Below, one piece after another: positions 25,257-33,513 of a stretch of DNA of 64,000 nt. A program made the translations under genes and the position numbers. The notes under the pieces were generated by a model that ran no database searches, was not told the origin of the DNA, and saw only the letters and a program-made list of their open reading frames with translations. How positions within the stretch are numbered: the stretch's first letter is position 1; every line of letters starts with the position of its first letter. This stretch comes from Pseudomonas paralactis (GTDB taxonomy: Bacteria; Pseudomonadota; Gammaproteobacteria; Pseudomonadales; Pseudomonadaceae): NCBI RefSeq assembly GCF_001439735.1, contig NZ_JYLN01000006.1:248001-312000 (forward strand), read 5' to 3'.

Positions 25257-26495
25257 TTATGGCTTGGTTTCTTCCATCGGCACATGCATGCGATCGCGAT
25301 TGGCCAGGGTCGGAAACAGCTTGATCCACACCCCGGTCACCACCAGCGTGCCAACCCCGCCCATCACCACCGCAGGCACGGTGCCAAACCAGTGGGCGGT
25401 TATCCCGGATTCGAACTCGCCCAATTGATTCGAGGCGCCGATAAACAGGCCATTGACCGCACTCACCCGCCCGCGCATTTCATCAGGCGTTTCCAACTGC
25501 ACGAACGACGCACGGATCACCATGCTGATCATGTCCGCCGCGCCCAATACCACCAGCACCGCCAGGGAAAACCAGAACGAGGTCGACAGGCCGAAGGCGA
25601 TGGTTGCCACCCCGAACACGCCGACGGCAGTGAACATCACGCGGCCCACCTGGCGGTCCACCGAAAAGCGCGCCAGCCACAATGACATCAGCAAGGCGCC
25701 CACCGCCGGTGCCGAGCGCAGCAGGCCCAGGCCCCAGGCGCCGGTCAGCAGGATGTCCTTGGCGAACACCGGCAGCAACGCGGTGGCGCCGCCCAGCAGT
25801 ACGGCAAACAGGTCCAGGGAGATGGCGCCGAGGATGTCCGGGCGGCTGCGGATAAAGCGGATGCCGGCCAGCAGCGAGTCCATCGTGGCTTTGGCTTTGT
25901 TGAGCGGCGTCTGGCGGGCGGGCAGGTTCAGGGTCAGCACGCAGGCAATCAGGTACAGCGCCACGGTTGGGCCGTACACCCACACGCTGCCAAACGCATA
26001 GAGCAAACCGCCCACGGCGGGTGCGACGATGGTCGCCAGTTGCTGGGCCGATTGCGATGCCGCCACGGCCCGGGGGAACAGCGCGCTGGGCACAATGCTC
26101 GGCAGCAGCGCCTGGGTGGTGGGCATTTCAAATGAGCGCGCAGCGCCGAGCAGGAAGGCAAGGATGAAGATCATCTCGCGAGTCACGTTGCCGGTCAGGC
26201 CGCCAATGGCCAGGGACAGGGCAATCAGCGCCTGTAACGTCTGGCAAATGGCGGCGACCTTGCGGCGTTCATAGCGATCGGCCACATGCCCGGTGTGCAG
26301 CATGAACAGCACGCGTGGTACGAATTCCACCAGGCCAACCAGGCCCAGGTCCAGCACGTTGCCGGTCAGTTGGTAGAGGTTCCAGCCGATTGCCACGGTG
26401 AGCATCTGGAAGCCGCTGGCGGTAAAGATACGTGCCAGCCAGAAGGCGATGAAAGGACGGTGGTGACGTAGCAGCAACGCAGGTTCACTGGGCAT
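25257..26495 (-). CDS. MFS exporter, EntS-like
   Basis: A 412-residue major-facilitator protein with 12 predicted spans. The N-terminal HHRPFIAFWLARIFTASGFQ, the loop GHVADRYERRKVAAICQ and the central NLPARQTPLNKAK are typical of the EntS/DUF894 branch, which includes the enterobactin exporter and other drug or siderophore efflux proteins. No siderophore genes lie nearby, so the substrate is unknown. It is divergent from cioA across a 317-bp gap. Confidence 0.85.
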   Translation of the reverse strand: MPSEPALLLRHHRPFIAFWLARIFTASGFQMLTVAIGWNLYQLTGNVLDLGLVGLVEFVPRVLFMLHTGHVADRYERRKVAAICQTLQALIALSLAIGGLTGNVTREMIFILAFLLGAARSFEMPTTQALLPSIVPSALFPRAVAASQSAQQLATIVAPAVGGLLYAFGSVWVYGPTVALYLIACVLTLNLPARQTPLNKAKATMDSLLAGIRFIRSRPDILGAISLDLFAVLLGGATALLPVFAKDILLTGAWGLGLLRSAPAVGALLMSLWLARFSVDRQVGRVMFTAVGVFGVATIAFGLSTSFWFSLAVLVVLGAADMISMVIRASFVQLETPDEMRGRVSAVNGLFIGASNQLGEFESGITAHWFGTVPAVVMGGVGTLVVTGVWIKLFPTLANRDRMHVPMEETKP

Positions 26496-26641
26496 CGGAA
26501 ATTCAGGTCAGGAGCGGGGGAATGGCGAGATTAGCATCAAGCTGTAACAAATAGTTGCAAGAACAGGGCTGAGGCAAGCTGTCACGCGGCAAAAGACCAC
26601 ACAGTCCTACAGCAAAAATGGGACTACTCTTTCAACGATGC

Positions 26642-26655
26642 TTGATCCAGATCAA
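26642..26655 (+). promoter_or_regulatory. ANR/FNR box upstream of cioA
   Basis: TTGATCCAGATCAA is a perfect match to the FNR/ANR consensus TTGAT-N4-ATCAA. It lies about 160 bp before the cioA start, in the 317-bp divergent gap (26496-26812), in which I see no gene. In P. aeruginosa the cyanide-insensitive oxidase is repressed by ANR at low oxygen, so this site is probably the repressing operator. Confidence 0.85.
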
Positions 26656-26812
26656 AACCTGCCCCGGAATTGCTCTGGCGGCCGCAAGGCCAGAATCCCC
26701 ACGAGATGGGTAAAAAAAGAAACGAATTGAAATTCGCCACACTCCATATCCGTGGGGGCAGTGGGTGCAGGCTCCCAGCCAGCAGCCGGTATTACCTGAC
26801 AGAGGAAGACTT

Positions 26813-28252
26813 ATGTTCGGTTTGGAGGCGCTAGATCTCGCCCGAATTCAATTTGCGTTCACCATCTCGTTTCACATCCTGTTCCCGGCGATCACCATCG
26901 GCCTGGCCAGTTACCTTGCGGTGCTGGAGGGCTTGTGGCTCAAGACTCATAACGATACCTACCGTGACCTCTACCATTTCTGGTCGAAGATCTTTGCCGT
27001 CAACTTCGGCATGGGCGTGGTCTCCGGCCTGGTCATGGCCTACCAATTCGGCACCAACTGGAGCCGTTTTTCGGACTTCGCCGGCGCCGTCACCGGGCCG
27101 TTGCTGACGTACGAAGTGCTCACCGCCTTCTTCCTTGAGGCTGGCTTCCTGGGCGTGATGCTGTTTGGCTGGAACAAGGTGGGGCGCAAGCTGCACTTTT
27201 TCTCTACGGTGATGGTGGCCGTGGGTACGCTGATCTCGACGTTCTGGATTCTCGCCTCCAACAGCTGGATGCAAACGCCCCAGGGCTTTGAAATCATCGA
27301 CGGCCGAGTGATTCCCACCGATTGGCTGGCGGTGATCTTCAACCCTTCGTTCCCTTACCGCCTGATGCACATGGCCACGGCTGCGTTTGTTGCCACGGCG
27401 TTCTTCGTCGGCTCGTCGGCGGCCTGGCATTTGCTGCGCGGCAAGGACAACCCGGCGATCCGCAAAATGCTCTCTATGGCGATGTGGATGGCCCTGATTG
27501 TCGCGCCCATCCAGGCCGTGATCGGTGACTTCCATGGCCTCAATACCCTCAAGCATCAACCGGCAAAAATCGCCGCGATTGAAGGCCACTGGGAAAATAT
27601 CGGCAACGAGCCAACGCCGTTGATCCTGTTCGGCTGGCCGGACATGAAAGCCGAGAAAACCAAATACGCCGTCGAGATTCCGTATCTGGGCAGCCTGATC
27701 CTGACCCACTCCCTGGACAAACAGGTGCCGGCCCTCAAGGAGTTCCCGCCTGAAGATCGCCCCAATTCGACCATTGTCTTCTGGTCGTTCCGGGTCATGG
27801 TCGGCCTGGGGTTCCTGATGATCTTCACCGGTCTGTTCAGCCTGTGGCTGCGCCGGGGCGACAAGATGTACACGTCCAAACCGTTCCTGTACCTGGCGCT
27901 GTGGATGGGCCCGTCTGGCTTGATTGCGATTCTTGCCGGTTGGTTCACCACCGAAATCGGTCGCCAGCCGTGGGTGGTCTACGGGTTGATGCGCACGGCA
28001 GATGCCTCATCCGGGCATAGCCTGGCGCAAATGACTATTACCCTGGTGTTGTTCGTGGTGGTGTACTTCGCGCTGTTCGGTGCCGGTTTGGGCTACATGA
28101 TGCGCCTGGTGCGCAAAGGGCCTCAGACTCACGAAGGTTCCGAGCCTACCCATGGTGGCCCTGGTCAGAAACGCACCCCGGCGCGTCCGTTGTCTGCCGC
28201 CGACGATGGTAGCGATAACGACCACGACCACATCCAGCACAAGGGGAATTGA
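26813..28252 (+). CDS. cioA: Cyanide-insensitive quinol oxidase subunit I (bd-type)
   Basis: The 479-residue cytochrome bd-type subunit carries the haems and oxidises ubiquinol. Conserved features include the N-terminal haem-ligand His in QFAFTISFHILFPAITIG, the GWFTTEIGRQPWVVYGLMRT block with the quinol-site residues, and a short Q-loop, which is the Cio class feature. The start is the ATG at 26813 after AGAGGAAG; an upstream in-frame ATG lacks family support. It ends in a His/Asp-rich cytoplasmic tail. It is two bases from cioB, in one operon with it. Confidence 0.94.
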   Translation: MFGLEALDLARIQFAFTISFHILFPAITIGLASYLAVLEGLWLKTHNDTYRDLYHFWSKIFAVNFGMGVVSGLVMAYQFGTNWSRFSDFAGAVTGPLLTYEVLTAFFLEAGFLGVMLFGWNKVGRKLHFFSTVMVAVGTLISTFWILASNSWMQTPQGFEIIDGRVIPTDWLAVIFNPSFPYRLMHMATAAFVATAFFVGSSAAWHLLRGKDNPAIRKMLSMAMWMALIVAPIQAVIGDFHGLNTLKHQPAKIAAIEGHWENIGNEPTPLILFGWPDMKAEKTKYAVEIPYLGSLILTHSLDKQVPALKEFPPEDRPNSTIVFWSFRVMVGLGFLMIFTGLFSLWLRRGDKMYTSKPFLYLALWMGPSGLIAILAGWFTTEIGRQPWVVYGLMRTADASSGHSLAQMTITLVLFVVVYFALFGAGLGYMMRLVRKGPQTHEGSEPTHGGPGQKRTPARPLSAADDGSDNDHDHIQHKGN

Positions 28253-28253
28253 G

Positions 28254-29261
28254 ATGGGTATTGATCTTCCGCTGATCTGGGCCGTGATCATCATCTTCGG
28301 CATCATGATGTACGTGGTCATGGACGGCTTCGACCTGGGTATCGGCATCCTCTTTCCGTTTATCCCCGGCAAAGTCGACCGTGACGTGATGATGAACACC
28401 GTGGCCCCCGTTTGGGACGGCAACGAAACCTGGCTGGTCCTCGGCGGCGCGGCGTTGTTTGGCGCGTTCCCGCTGGCCTATTCGGTAGTGTTGTCGGCCT
28501 TGTACCTGCCGCTGATCCTGATGCTGATCGGGCTGATCTTTCGCGGCGTGGCCTTTGAGTTCCGCTTCAAGGCCAAGGACCACAAGCGTCACCTGTGGGA
28601 CAAGGCGTTTATCGGCGGCTCGCTGGCGGCGACCTTCTTCCAGGGGGTGGCGCTGGGGGCGTTTATCGACGGTATCCCGGTGGTGGATCGCCAGTTTGCC
28701 GGCGGCTCACTGGACTGGCTCACACCGTTCACCATGTTCTGCGGCGTGGCGCTGATCGTGGCGTATGCCTTACTCGGCTGCACCTGGTTGATCATGAAGA
28801 CCGAAGGCAAGTTGCAAGAGCAGATGCATAACCTGGCGCGGCCGTTAGCGTTCGTGGTGTTGGCGGTGATCGGTATCGTCAGTATCTGGACGCCGCTGAC
28901 CCACCCGGAAATCGCTTCGCGCTGGTTCACCTTGCCGAATCTGTTCTGGTTCCTGCCCGTGCCGGTGCTGGTATTGGTCACGATGTACGGACTGTTCCGC
29001 GCCGTGGCCCGTCATGCGCACTACACGCCGTTCCTGCTGACGCTGGTGCTGATCTTCCTCGGCTACAGCGGCCTGGGCATCAGCCTGTGGCCCAATATCA
29101 TCCCGCCGTCCGTATCGATCTGGGACGCTGCGGCGCCACCCCAAAGCCAGGGCTTCATGCTGGTGGGCACGTTGTTCATCATCCCGTTCATTCTGGGGTA
29201 CACCTTCTGGAGCTACTACGTGTTCCGCGGCAAGGTCACCCACGAAGACGGCTATCACTAG
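28254..29261 (+). CDS. cioB: Cyanide-insensitive quinol oxidase subunit II (bd-type)
   Basis: The 335-residue membrane subunit II has eight predicted helices. The N-terminus MGIDLPLIWAVIIIFGIMMY, followed by VVMDGFDLGIGILFPF and WDGNETWLVLGGAALFGAFP, is diagnostic of CydB/CioB. The true start is the ATG at 28254, one base after the cioA stop, with a GGGGAATTGAG ribosome site. It stabilises the oxygen-reducing haem pair of CioA and lets the cell respire in the presence of cyanide or under low copper. Confidence 0.95.
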   Translation: MGIDLPLIWAVIIIFGIMMYVVMDGFDLGIGILFPFIPGKVDRDVMMNTVAPVWDGNETWLVLGGAALFGAFPLAYSVVLSALYLPLILMLIGLIFRGVAFEFRFKAKDHKRHLWDKAFIGGSLAATFFQGVALGAFIDGIPVVDRQFAGGSLDWLTPFTMFCGVALIVAYALLGCTWLIMKTEGKLQEQMHNLARPLAFVVLAVIGIVSIWTPLTHPEIASRWFTLPNLFWFLPVPVLVLVTMYGLFRAVARHAHYTPFLLTLVLIFLGYSGLGISLWPNIIPPSVSIWDAAAPPQSQGFMLVGTLFIIPFILGYTFWSYYVFRGKVTHEDGYH

Positions 29262-29273
29262 GAGGGTTGAAAC

Positions 29274-29441
29274 ATGTCCGGTAAACCTTCGTTGCACGAG
29301 ATTGAACAAGCCGAGAAACAACCATTGTGGCGGCGCCTGGGATGGCTGGCGATGATCTGGGTCGGCAGCGTGCTGGCCCTGTTCGTCGTGGCCAGCCTGA
29401 TGCGCATGTTCATGAATGCGGCGGGCCTGACCACGCATTGA
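29274..29441 (+). CDS. DUF2474 small membrane protein of the cio operon
   Basis: A 55-residue product: MSGKPSLHEIEQAEKQPLWR, then one hydrophobic helix (LAMIWVGSVLALFVVASLM) and a short tail ending AGLTTH. Small single-span DUF2474 proteins are encoded right after cioAB/cydAB in many proteobacteria and are thought to be accessory subunits comparable to CydX. The AGGAGGG ribosome site is 8 bases before the ATG, and the start is 12 bp after the cioB stop, so it is in the same operon. Confidence 0.85.
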   Translation: MSGKPSLHEIEQAEKQPLWRRLGWLAMIWVGSVLALFVVASLMRMFMNAAGLTTH

Positions 29442-29445
29442 CACT

Positions 29446-29543
29446 GTAGGAGCGAGCTTGCTCGCGAAAAACGTCAACGATAACGCGGGGTGCCTGACGC
29501 CCCGCGGTGTTCTCAGGTTTTTCGCGAGCAAGCTCGCTCCTAC
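29446..29543. repeat. REPIN, family A
   Basis: Arms GTAGGAGCGAGCTTGCTCGC and GCGAGCAAGCTCGCTCCTAC are perfectly inverted. The middle differs from other family A copies: it contains an additional local inverted repeat GCGGGGTGCC, then TGACGCCCCGC. It lies between the cio operon and rlmG, which are convergent. Confidence 0.9.
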
Positions 29544-29560
29544 AATAAGCAGGGCTTTTT

Positions 29561-30685
29561 TTATTTGCGCGCTTTGAGGATGACAAACTTTGGCGTGGCC
29601 GCCACTTGCTCGACGCCACGGAACAATCGCGCCAATTTGCTGTGGTAGCCCAGGTGACGGTTACCGACGATATACAACGCGCCGCCCACTACCAGGGCTT
29701 CCCGCGCCTGCTGGAACATGCGCCAGGCGAGGAAGTCACCGACCACTTGTTGTTGATGAAACGGTGGGTTGCACAGCACCACGTCCAACGATTGTGCCTC
29801 CTGCCCGGCCAGGCCGTCATCGGCGCGTACGCTGACGTCGCGATCGCCCAGGGCGGCCTGCCAGTTTTCAGCCGCCGATTGCACGGCCATGTAGGACTCA
29901 TCCACCAGCGTGTACTGTGCGTCGGGGTTTAGCAGAGCGCTGGCAATTGCCAATACGCCATTGCCGCAGCCCAGGTCTGCCACGCGAGCGCTGCCAAGGT
30001 TTTTCGGCAGGTGCGGCAGGAAGGCGCGGGTGCCGATGTCCAGACCTTCGCGGCAGAAAACGTTAGCGTGGTTGAGCAACTCGATCGCCGGCGTGTCCAG
30101 CCTGTAGCGGGTGGGGTAGGGCGAGACGGCGACAGGACGATCTGCCACGGTGGCGATCAGCAATCGCGCCTTTTTGACCGCAAGCGTAGCGTGCATCGGC
30201 CCGATGTAACGCTCCAGCAGCTCACCGGCGGCGCGGGGCAAGTGCTTGACCATCGCCCCGGCAATCACCTCGGCGCCCGGCGCCAATTGCCCTTGCAGGC
30301 GGATCAACTGTTCTTCCAGCAGCGCCAGGGTTTTTGGCACGCGGATCAGCACCCGATCAAAGGGCCCCACCGGCGCAGTGCTGGCGGGGATGAATGGCAC
30401 GGCATCAAACGCCTTGCCGTTGCGCACCAGGTTTTTCTCCAGGCCTTGGGCGGCGAGGAACGAGTCGCCGCTGGAGGTCACCAGCACCTGGCCCGCAAGG
30501 CTGGCCGCGAGGGCACCGAAGCTGTCATTGAGTACCAGCACACGGCTCAGCGTATCGGGTTGCTGTGCGCCAAGGTGGTTGAGCAGGTATTCGTCGGCGG
30601 CATCGAAGGCTTGCAGCGGATCATTGTGTTGCTCTGGCTGACGAATCAGATCGAGCTGGGCGAAGGGGCTGTCAAGCAGGGGCAT
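29561..30685 (-). CDS. rlmG: 23S rRNA (guanine1835-N2)-methyltransferase
   Basis: The 374-residue two-domain methyltransferase of the RsmC/RlmG family has an N-terminal pseudo-MTase domain and a catalytic C-terminal domain. Key motifs are the SAM loop ARVADLGCGNGVLAIASA and the catalytic NPPF (VVLCNPPFHQQQ). The family start is MPLLDSPFAQLDLIRQPEQH. I therefore chose the ATG at 30685, although an in-frame GTG at 30766 would add 27 residues and neither has a strong ribosome site. It modifies helix 67 of 23S rRNA. It stands alone on the minus strand. Confidence 0.9.
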   Translation of the reverse strand: MPLLDSPFAQLDLIRQPEQHNDPLQAFDAADEYLLNHLGAQQPDTLSRVLVLNDSFGALAASLAGQVLVTSSGDSFLAAQGLEKNLVRNGKAFDAVPFIPASTAPVGPFDRVLIRVPKTLALLEEQLIRLQGQLAPGAEVIAGAMVKHLPRAAGELLERYIGPMHATLAVKKARLLIATVADRPVAVSPYPTRYRLDTPAIELLNHANVFCREGLDIGTRAFLPHLPKNLGSARVADLGCGNGVLAIASALLNPDAQYTLVDESYMAVQSAAENWQAALGDRDVSVRADDGLAGQEAQSLDVVLCNPPFHQQQVVGDFLAWRMFQQAREALVVGGALYIVGNRHLGYHSKLARLFRGVEQVAATPKFVILKARK

Positions 30686-30829
30686 GGGGGAGGAGTGCTC
30701 TGGGTAATCGACGGAACCGTCTGAGTGGACGGCGACGCGACCCGCTAAAGGGGGCGGCATCAACACTCAGAATTGGCCGTAAATGTTACGTTTTTTTTAA
30801 CGCAATGACATGGGGTGTTTAATTGACGG

Positions 30830-31540
30830 TTAGAGCATTCCGGCTTTGGCGAGGCAGAGCACAGCCTGGATCTTACTGGTGACCTTCAATTTGCTGAGTA
30901 CTCTGCCGACATGAAAACCCACCGTTCGCTCTGACAGACACAGAATGCGAGCAATCTCCGCGGCGGTCTTGCCCATGGCGCACCATCTGAGAATTTCCGT
31001 TTCGCGGGCGGTTAACTTGAACGGCACCTCGTCGACGGGCTCACAGGCGTATTGATGTGCGACTACCGCATGCATCGCATGGCAAAGCCACAATACCTGA
31101 CCGGCTTTTTCGTAAAGCTCTTCAGGGCTGACCTCACCCTTGTCACGCACCAGGGTCAGCATACTGAATACACCCTTGAAATCATGCACCGCCTGGGACC
31201 AGCCCACATGCACCCCGAATGACTGAGCCAAGTCCCACAGTTCGGGTGCGTTACTGAAGGCTTTTTTCTCCCAGAGAATGGGCAGTACAGAGTGCTTGCA
31301 GTGGACTACAGCCGGATCCTTGTCGAAGAAACCTGCTTGTTGATAAATCCTGTTCCACTCATTTGGGTAGTTGTTGCAGTTGAATGGCTTGGTTTGGGTG
31401 CTTTCGGATTGGGTACTCATTGTGAACGAGCAATATTTGAAGCCCATTTCCTGAGTGCGGTTAATCACCATTTCATACACGGTGGTGATTTCGCTCTCGC
31501 CTTCCAGCTTGGGCAGCCGTGAATTGCGCCAATTGACCAT
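30830..31540 (-). CDS. ppoR: LuxR-family solo quorum-sensing regulator (PpoR-like)
   Basis: The 236-residue protein has an autoinducer-binding domain (about residues 20-165) and a LuxR HTH (about 172-230, LTARETEILRWCAMGKTAAE and ERTVGFHVGRVLSKLKV). In TraR numbering Trp57, Tyr61, Asp70, Pro71 and Trp85 are all kept (EWNRIYQQAGFFDKDPAV, then LPILW), so binding of an acyl-homoserine lactone is plausible. No luxI gene is in the window. The position next to fpr, mscL and radA matches PpoR of P. putida. The ATG at 31540 follows GGAG; an upstream in-frame ATG at 31627 has no support. Confidence 0.88.
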   Translation of the reverse strand: MVNWRNSRLPKLEGESEITTVYEMVINRTQEMGFKYCSFTMSTQSESTQTKPFNCNNYPNEWNRIYQQAGFFDKDPAVVHCKHSVLPILWEKKAFSNAPELWDLAQSFGVHVGWSQAVHDFKGVFSMLTLVRDKGEVSPEELYEKAGQVLWLCHAMHAVVAHQYACEPVDEVPFKLTARETEILRWCAMGKTAAEIARILCLSERTVGFHVGRVLSKLKVTSKIQAVLCLAKAGML

Positions 31541-31989
31541 CGGTAACTCTCCATGGGTTTCTTTGTGACTTGGGTACTTCCTGATCCCCAATGCAGCACG
31601 AAAACAAGTGTAGGACACGTCGTACAAGCTAGTCTGAAAAAAATTTCATCAGTGAGTCCAGCTACAGTTTCCAGACTTGTACAACTGTAGATAAGTTGTA
31701 TGAAAAAAACGGTGGGAATGTTTTTTTTACACTGGTTTTAATAGTTTGTGGGTAATATCAAAATGATGCCTAAGAGCGTCCCAGTTTCATCTTGTTGCGC
31801 ATTCTGGTGGGATTAATAGCCAAATGATTAGTGTGAGTGGGTGGCGCCTTGATCTTTCTCGATTGCCTGAGGGCCGATGGTCACTGACAGCCCACGTACC
31901 CTGGGATATTGCAATGCCAGTACAAATCAGCGGTGTTTGCGTCACCCGCTTTGAGAGACACTAACGGCCTGTGCAAAACGGAGCCTCCC
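31541..31989. other. AT-rich intergenic region between ppoR and fpr
   Basis: This 449-bp stretch has no credible gene. The part from about 31620 to 31800 is much richer in A/T than its surroundings and holds several inverted repeats with the core GTACAA/TTGTAC (31622-31700). It should contain the divergent promoters of ppoR and fpr. The remainder (about 31800-31989) shows nothing I can name. Confidence 0.6.
31622..31700. promoter_or_regulatory. Cluster of inverted repeats upstream of ppoR
   Basis: GTACAAG-CTA-GTCTG (31622-31636) is the inverted partner of CAGACTTGTAC (31672-31682). TACAACT (31680-31686) and AGTTGTA (31694-31700) form a perfect 7-bp inverted repeat with a 7-base spacer. The core TTGTACAA at 31677-31684 is itself palindromic. 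These overlap each other 80-160 bp upstream of the ppoR start, so they could be operators for PpoR itself or for a regulator of fpr. They do not match the classic lux-box consensus. Confidence 0.45.
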
Positions 31990-32766
31990 ATGACGGCCAG
32001 TGCTGAGAAATTTACCCGCCAGACCTTGCTCGACGTGCAATCGCTGACCCCCAGCCTCTTCACCCTGCGCACCACTCGCGACCCAGGCTTTCGATTTACC
32101 GCCGGGCAGTTCGTGCGCCTGGGTGTGACCAAGGCCGATGGCAGCACCGTGTGGCGTGCCTACTCGGTGGTGTCATCGCCTTTTGATGAGCACCTCGACT
32201 TTTTTTCCATCGTTGTCCCAGGCGGCGAGTTCACCAGTGAGCTTAGCCGGCTGCGGGTCGGCGACACCTTGCTGGTAGAACGCCAGGCCACCGGCTTCCT
32301 GACCCTCAATCGCTTCGTCGACGGGCGCGACCTGTGGCTGCTGGGCACCGGCACAGGGGTCGCGCCGTTCCTGTCGATTCTGCAGGACTTTGAGGTTTGG
32401 GAAAAATTCGAACGCATCATCCTGGTGTACAGCGCGCGTGAAGCGAAAGAGCTGGCCTACCAGGCGCTGATCAAGGAACTGGGGGAGCGCGAGTACCTGG
32501 CCGAATACGCGCATAAACTCACCTACATCCCCATCGTCACTCGCGAGCAACATCCGGGTGCGCTCAACGGGCGCATTACCACGCTGATCGAAAATGGCGA
32601 ACTGGAGCGTGCCGCCGGCCTTGAGTTAACGCCGGAACACTCCCGCGTATTGATTTGCGGTAATCCGCAGATGGTCGATGACACCCGCCAGCTACTCAAG
32701 CAACGGGACATGCAACTGAGCCTGAGCCGACGCCCTGGTCAGGTTGCAGTAGAAAATTACTGGTAG
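31990..32766 (+). CDS. fpr: Ferredoxin(flavodoxin)-NADP reductase
   Basis: A 258-residue FAD enzyme. The FAD-binding motif is WRAYSVVSSPFDE, the NADP-binding region LWLLGTGTGVAPFLSILQDF and the C-terminal NADP site VLICGNPQMVDDT. It ends RRPGQVAVENYW, the bacterial subclass II tail. It exchanges electrons between NADPH and ferredoxin or flavodoxin and supports iron-sulfur cluster and oxidative-stress functions. The start is the ATG at 31990 after GGAG. It converges with mscL, with a shared bidirectional terminator at 32767-32796. Confidence 0.93.
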   Translation: MTASAEKFTRQTLLDVQSLTPSLFTLRTTRDPGFRFTAGQFVRLGVTKADGSTVWRAYSVVSSPFDEHLDFFSIVVPGGEFTSELSRLRVGDTLLVERQATGFLTLNRFVDGRDLWLLGTGTGVAPFLSILQDFEVWEKFERIILVYSAREAKELAYQALIKELGEREYLAEYAHKLTYIPIVTREQHPGALNGRITTLIENGELERAAGLELTPEHSRVLICGNPQMVDDTRQLLKQRDMQLSLSRRPGQVAVENYW

Positions 32767-32796
32767 AAAAAAGGCGCCTCACGAGGCGCCTTTTTG
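32767..32796. terminator. Bidirectional terminator between fpr and mscL
   Basis: AGGCGCCTC (32772-32780) and GAGGCGCCT (32783-32791) form a perfect 9-bp stem with a 2-base loop. It is flanked by AAAAAA on the left and TTTTT on the right, so it can end transcripts from both sides. Confidence 0.93.
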
Positions 32797-32806
32797 CAAT
32801 CGCTGA

Positions 32807-33226
32807 TTAAAGCGGTTTGTTGTTGTTTTGAGCCTTGAGCAGATCGCGGATCTCGCCCAGCAGCACTTCTTCCTTGGTCGGTGTCGGCGGCAAGCTAGGG
32901 GCTACGGCTTCTTCTCGCTTCAGGCGGTTGATGGCCTTCACGCCCATGAAGATCGCAAAAGCGACGATTACGAAGTCGATGATGCTCTGGATAAACTTGC
33001 CATAGGCCAGCACCACCGCCGGTACATCACCTTGCGCGGCTTTGAGCGTTATCGCCAGGTCGCCAAAATCCACACCCCCGATCAACAGACCGATAGGCGG
33101 CATAATCACGTCGCCCACAAACGAGGAAACAATTTTGCCGAAGGCGGCGCCGATGATGATACCGACGGCCATGTCGACCACATTACCTTTGACCGCGAAG
33201 GCCTTGAACTCACTGATCACGCCCAT
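32807..33226 (-). CDS. mscL: Large-conductance mechanosensitive channel
   Basis: The 139-residue channel subunit forms a pentamer in the inner membrane and opens on hypo-osmotic stress. The N-terminal amphipathic helix is ISEFKAFAVKGNVVDMAVGI, TM1 continues IIGAAFGKIVSSFV, and TM2 is FIQSIIDFVIVAFAIFMGVK. The C-terminal bundle contains EEVLLGEIRDLLK. The length and all core segments match MscL. Confidence 0.97.
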   Translation of the reverse strand: MGVISEFKAFAVKGNVVDMAVGIIIGAAFGKIVSSFVGDVIMPPIGLLIGGVDFGDLAITLKAAQGDVPAVVLAYGKFIQSIIDFVIVAFAIFMGVKAINRLKREEAVAPSLPPTPTKEEVLLGEIRDLLKAQNNNKPL

Positions 33227-33513
33227 AGGTTATTCCTTGTTACAGTTGAGAAGGGTGGAGGTCAGTGTAATTCAGTCGTACAAGGCTTGCTCGACACAAC
33301 TGTTAACACTGTCGGTTTTTATCGACACATTAAAACGCAAATAGTTTGCAAAGTGCCACCAGTCGCGCGCGAATTACCCGTCCTTTCAGCCAGTTACCAG
33401 ATTATTTTCTTAATCGGACCTGTGGTGTTTTTCTATTTATCTTCTGACTCGCAGGTCACTAGCCTCTGACAAGCACAACAGAATGTGCGCTAAAAAAACC
33501 AGAGGAAACCTCG

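Noticed and set aside
30830..31540. Plant-signal-type LuxR solo (PsoR/OryR)
   Set aside because: That subfamily has substitutions at the Trp57 and Tyr61 positions. Here both are retained, so an acyl-homoserine lactone receptor is the better reading.
33227..33513. OxyR binding site upstream of katB
   Set aside because: I looked for the ATAG-N7-CTAT repeat pattern and could not find a convincing match, so no site is reported.
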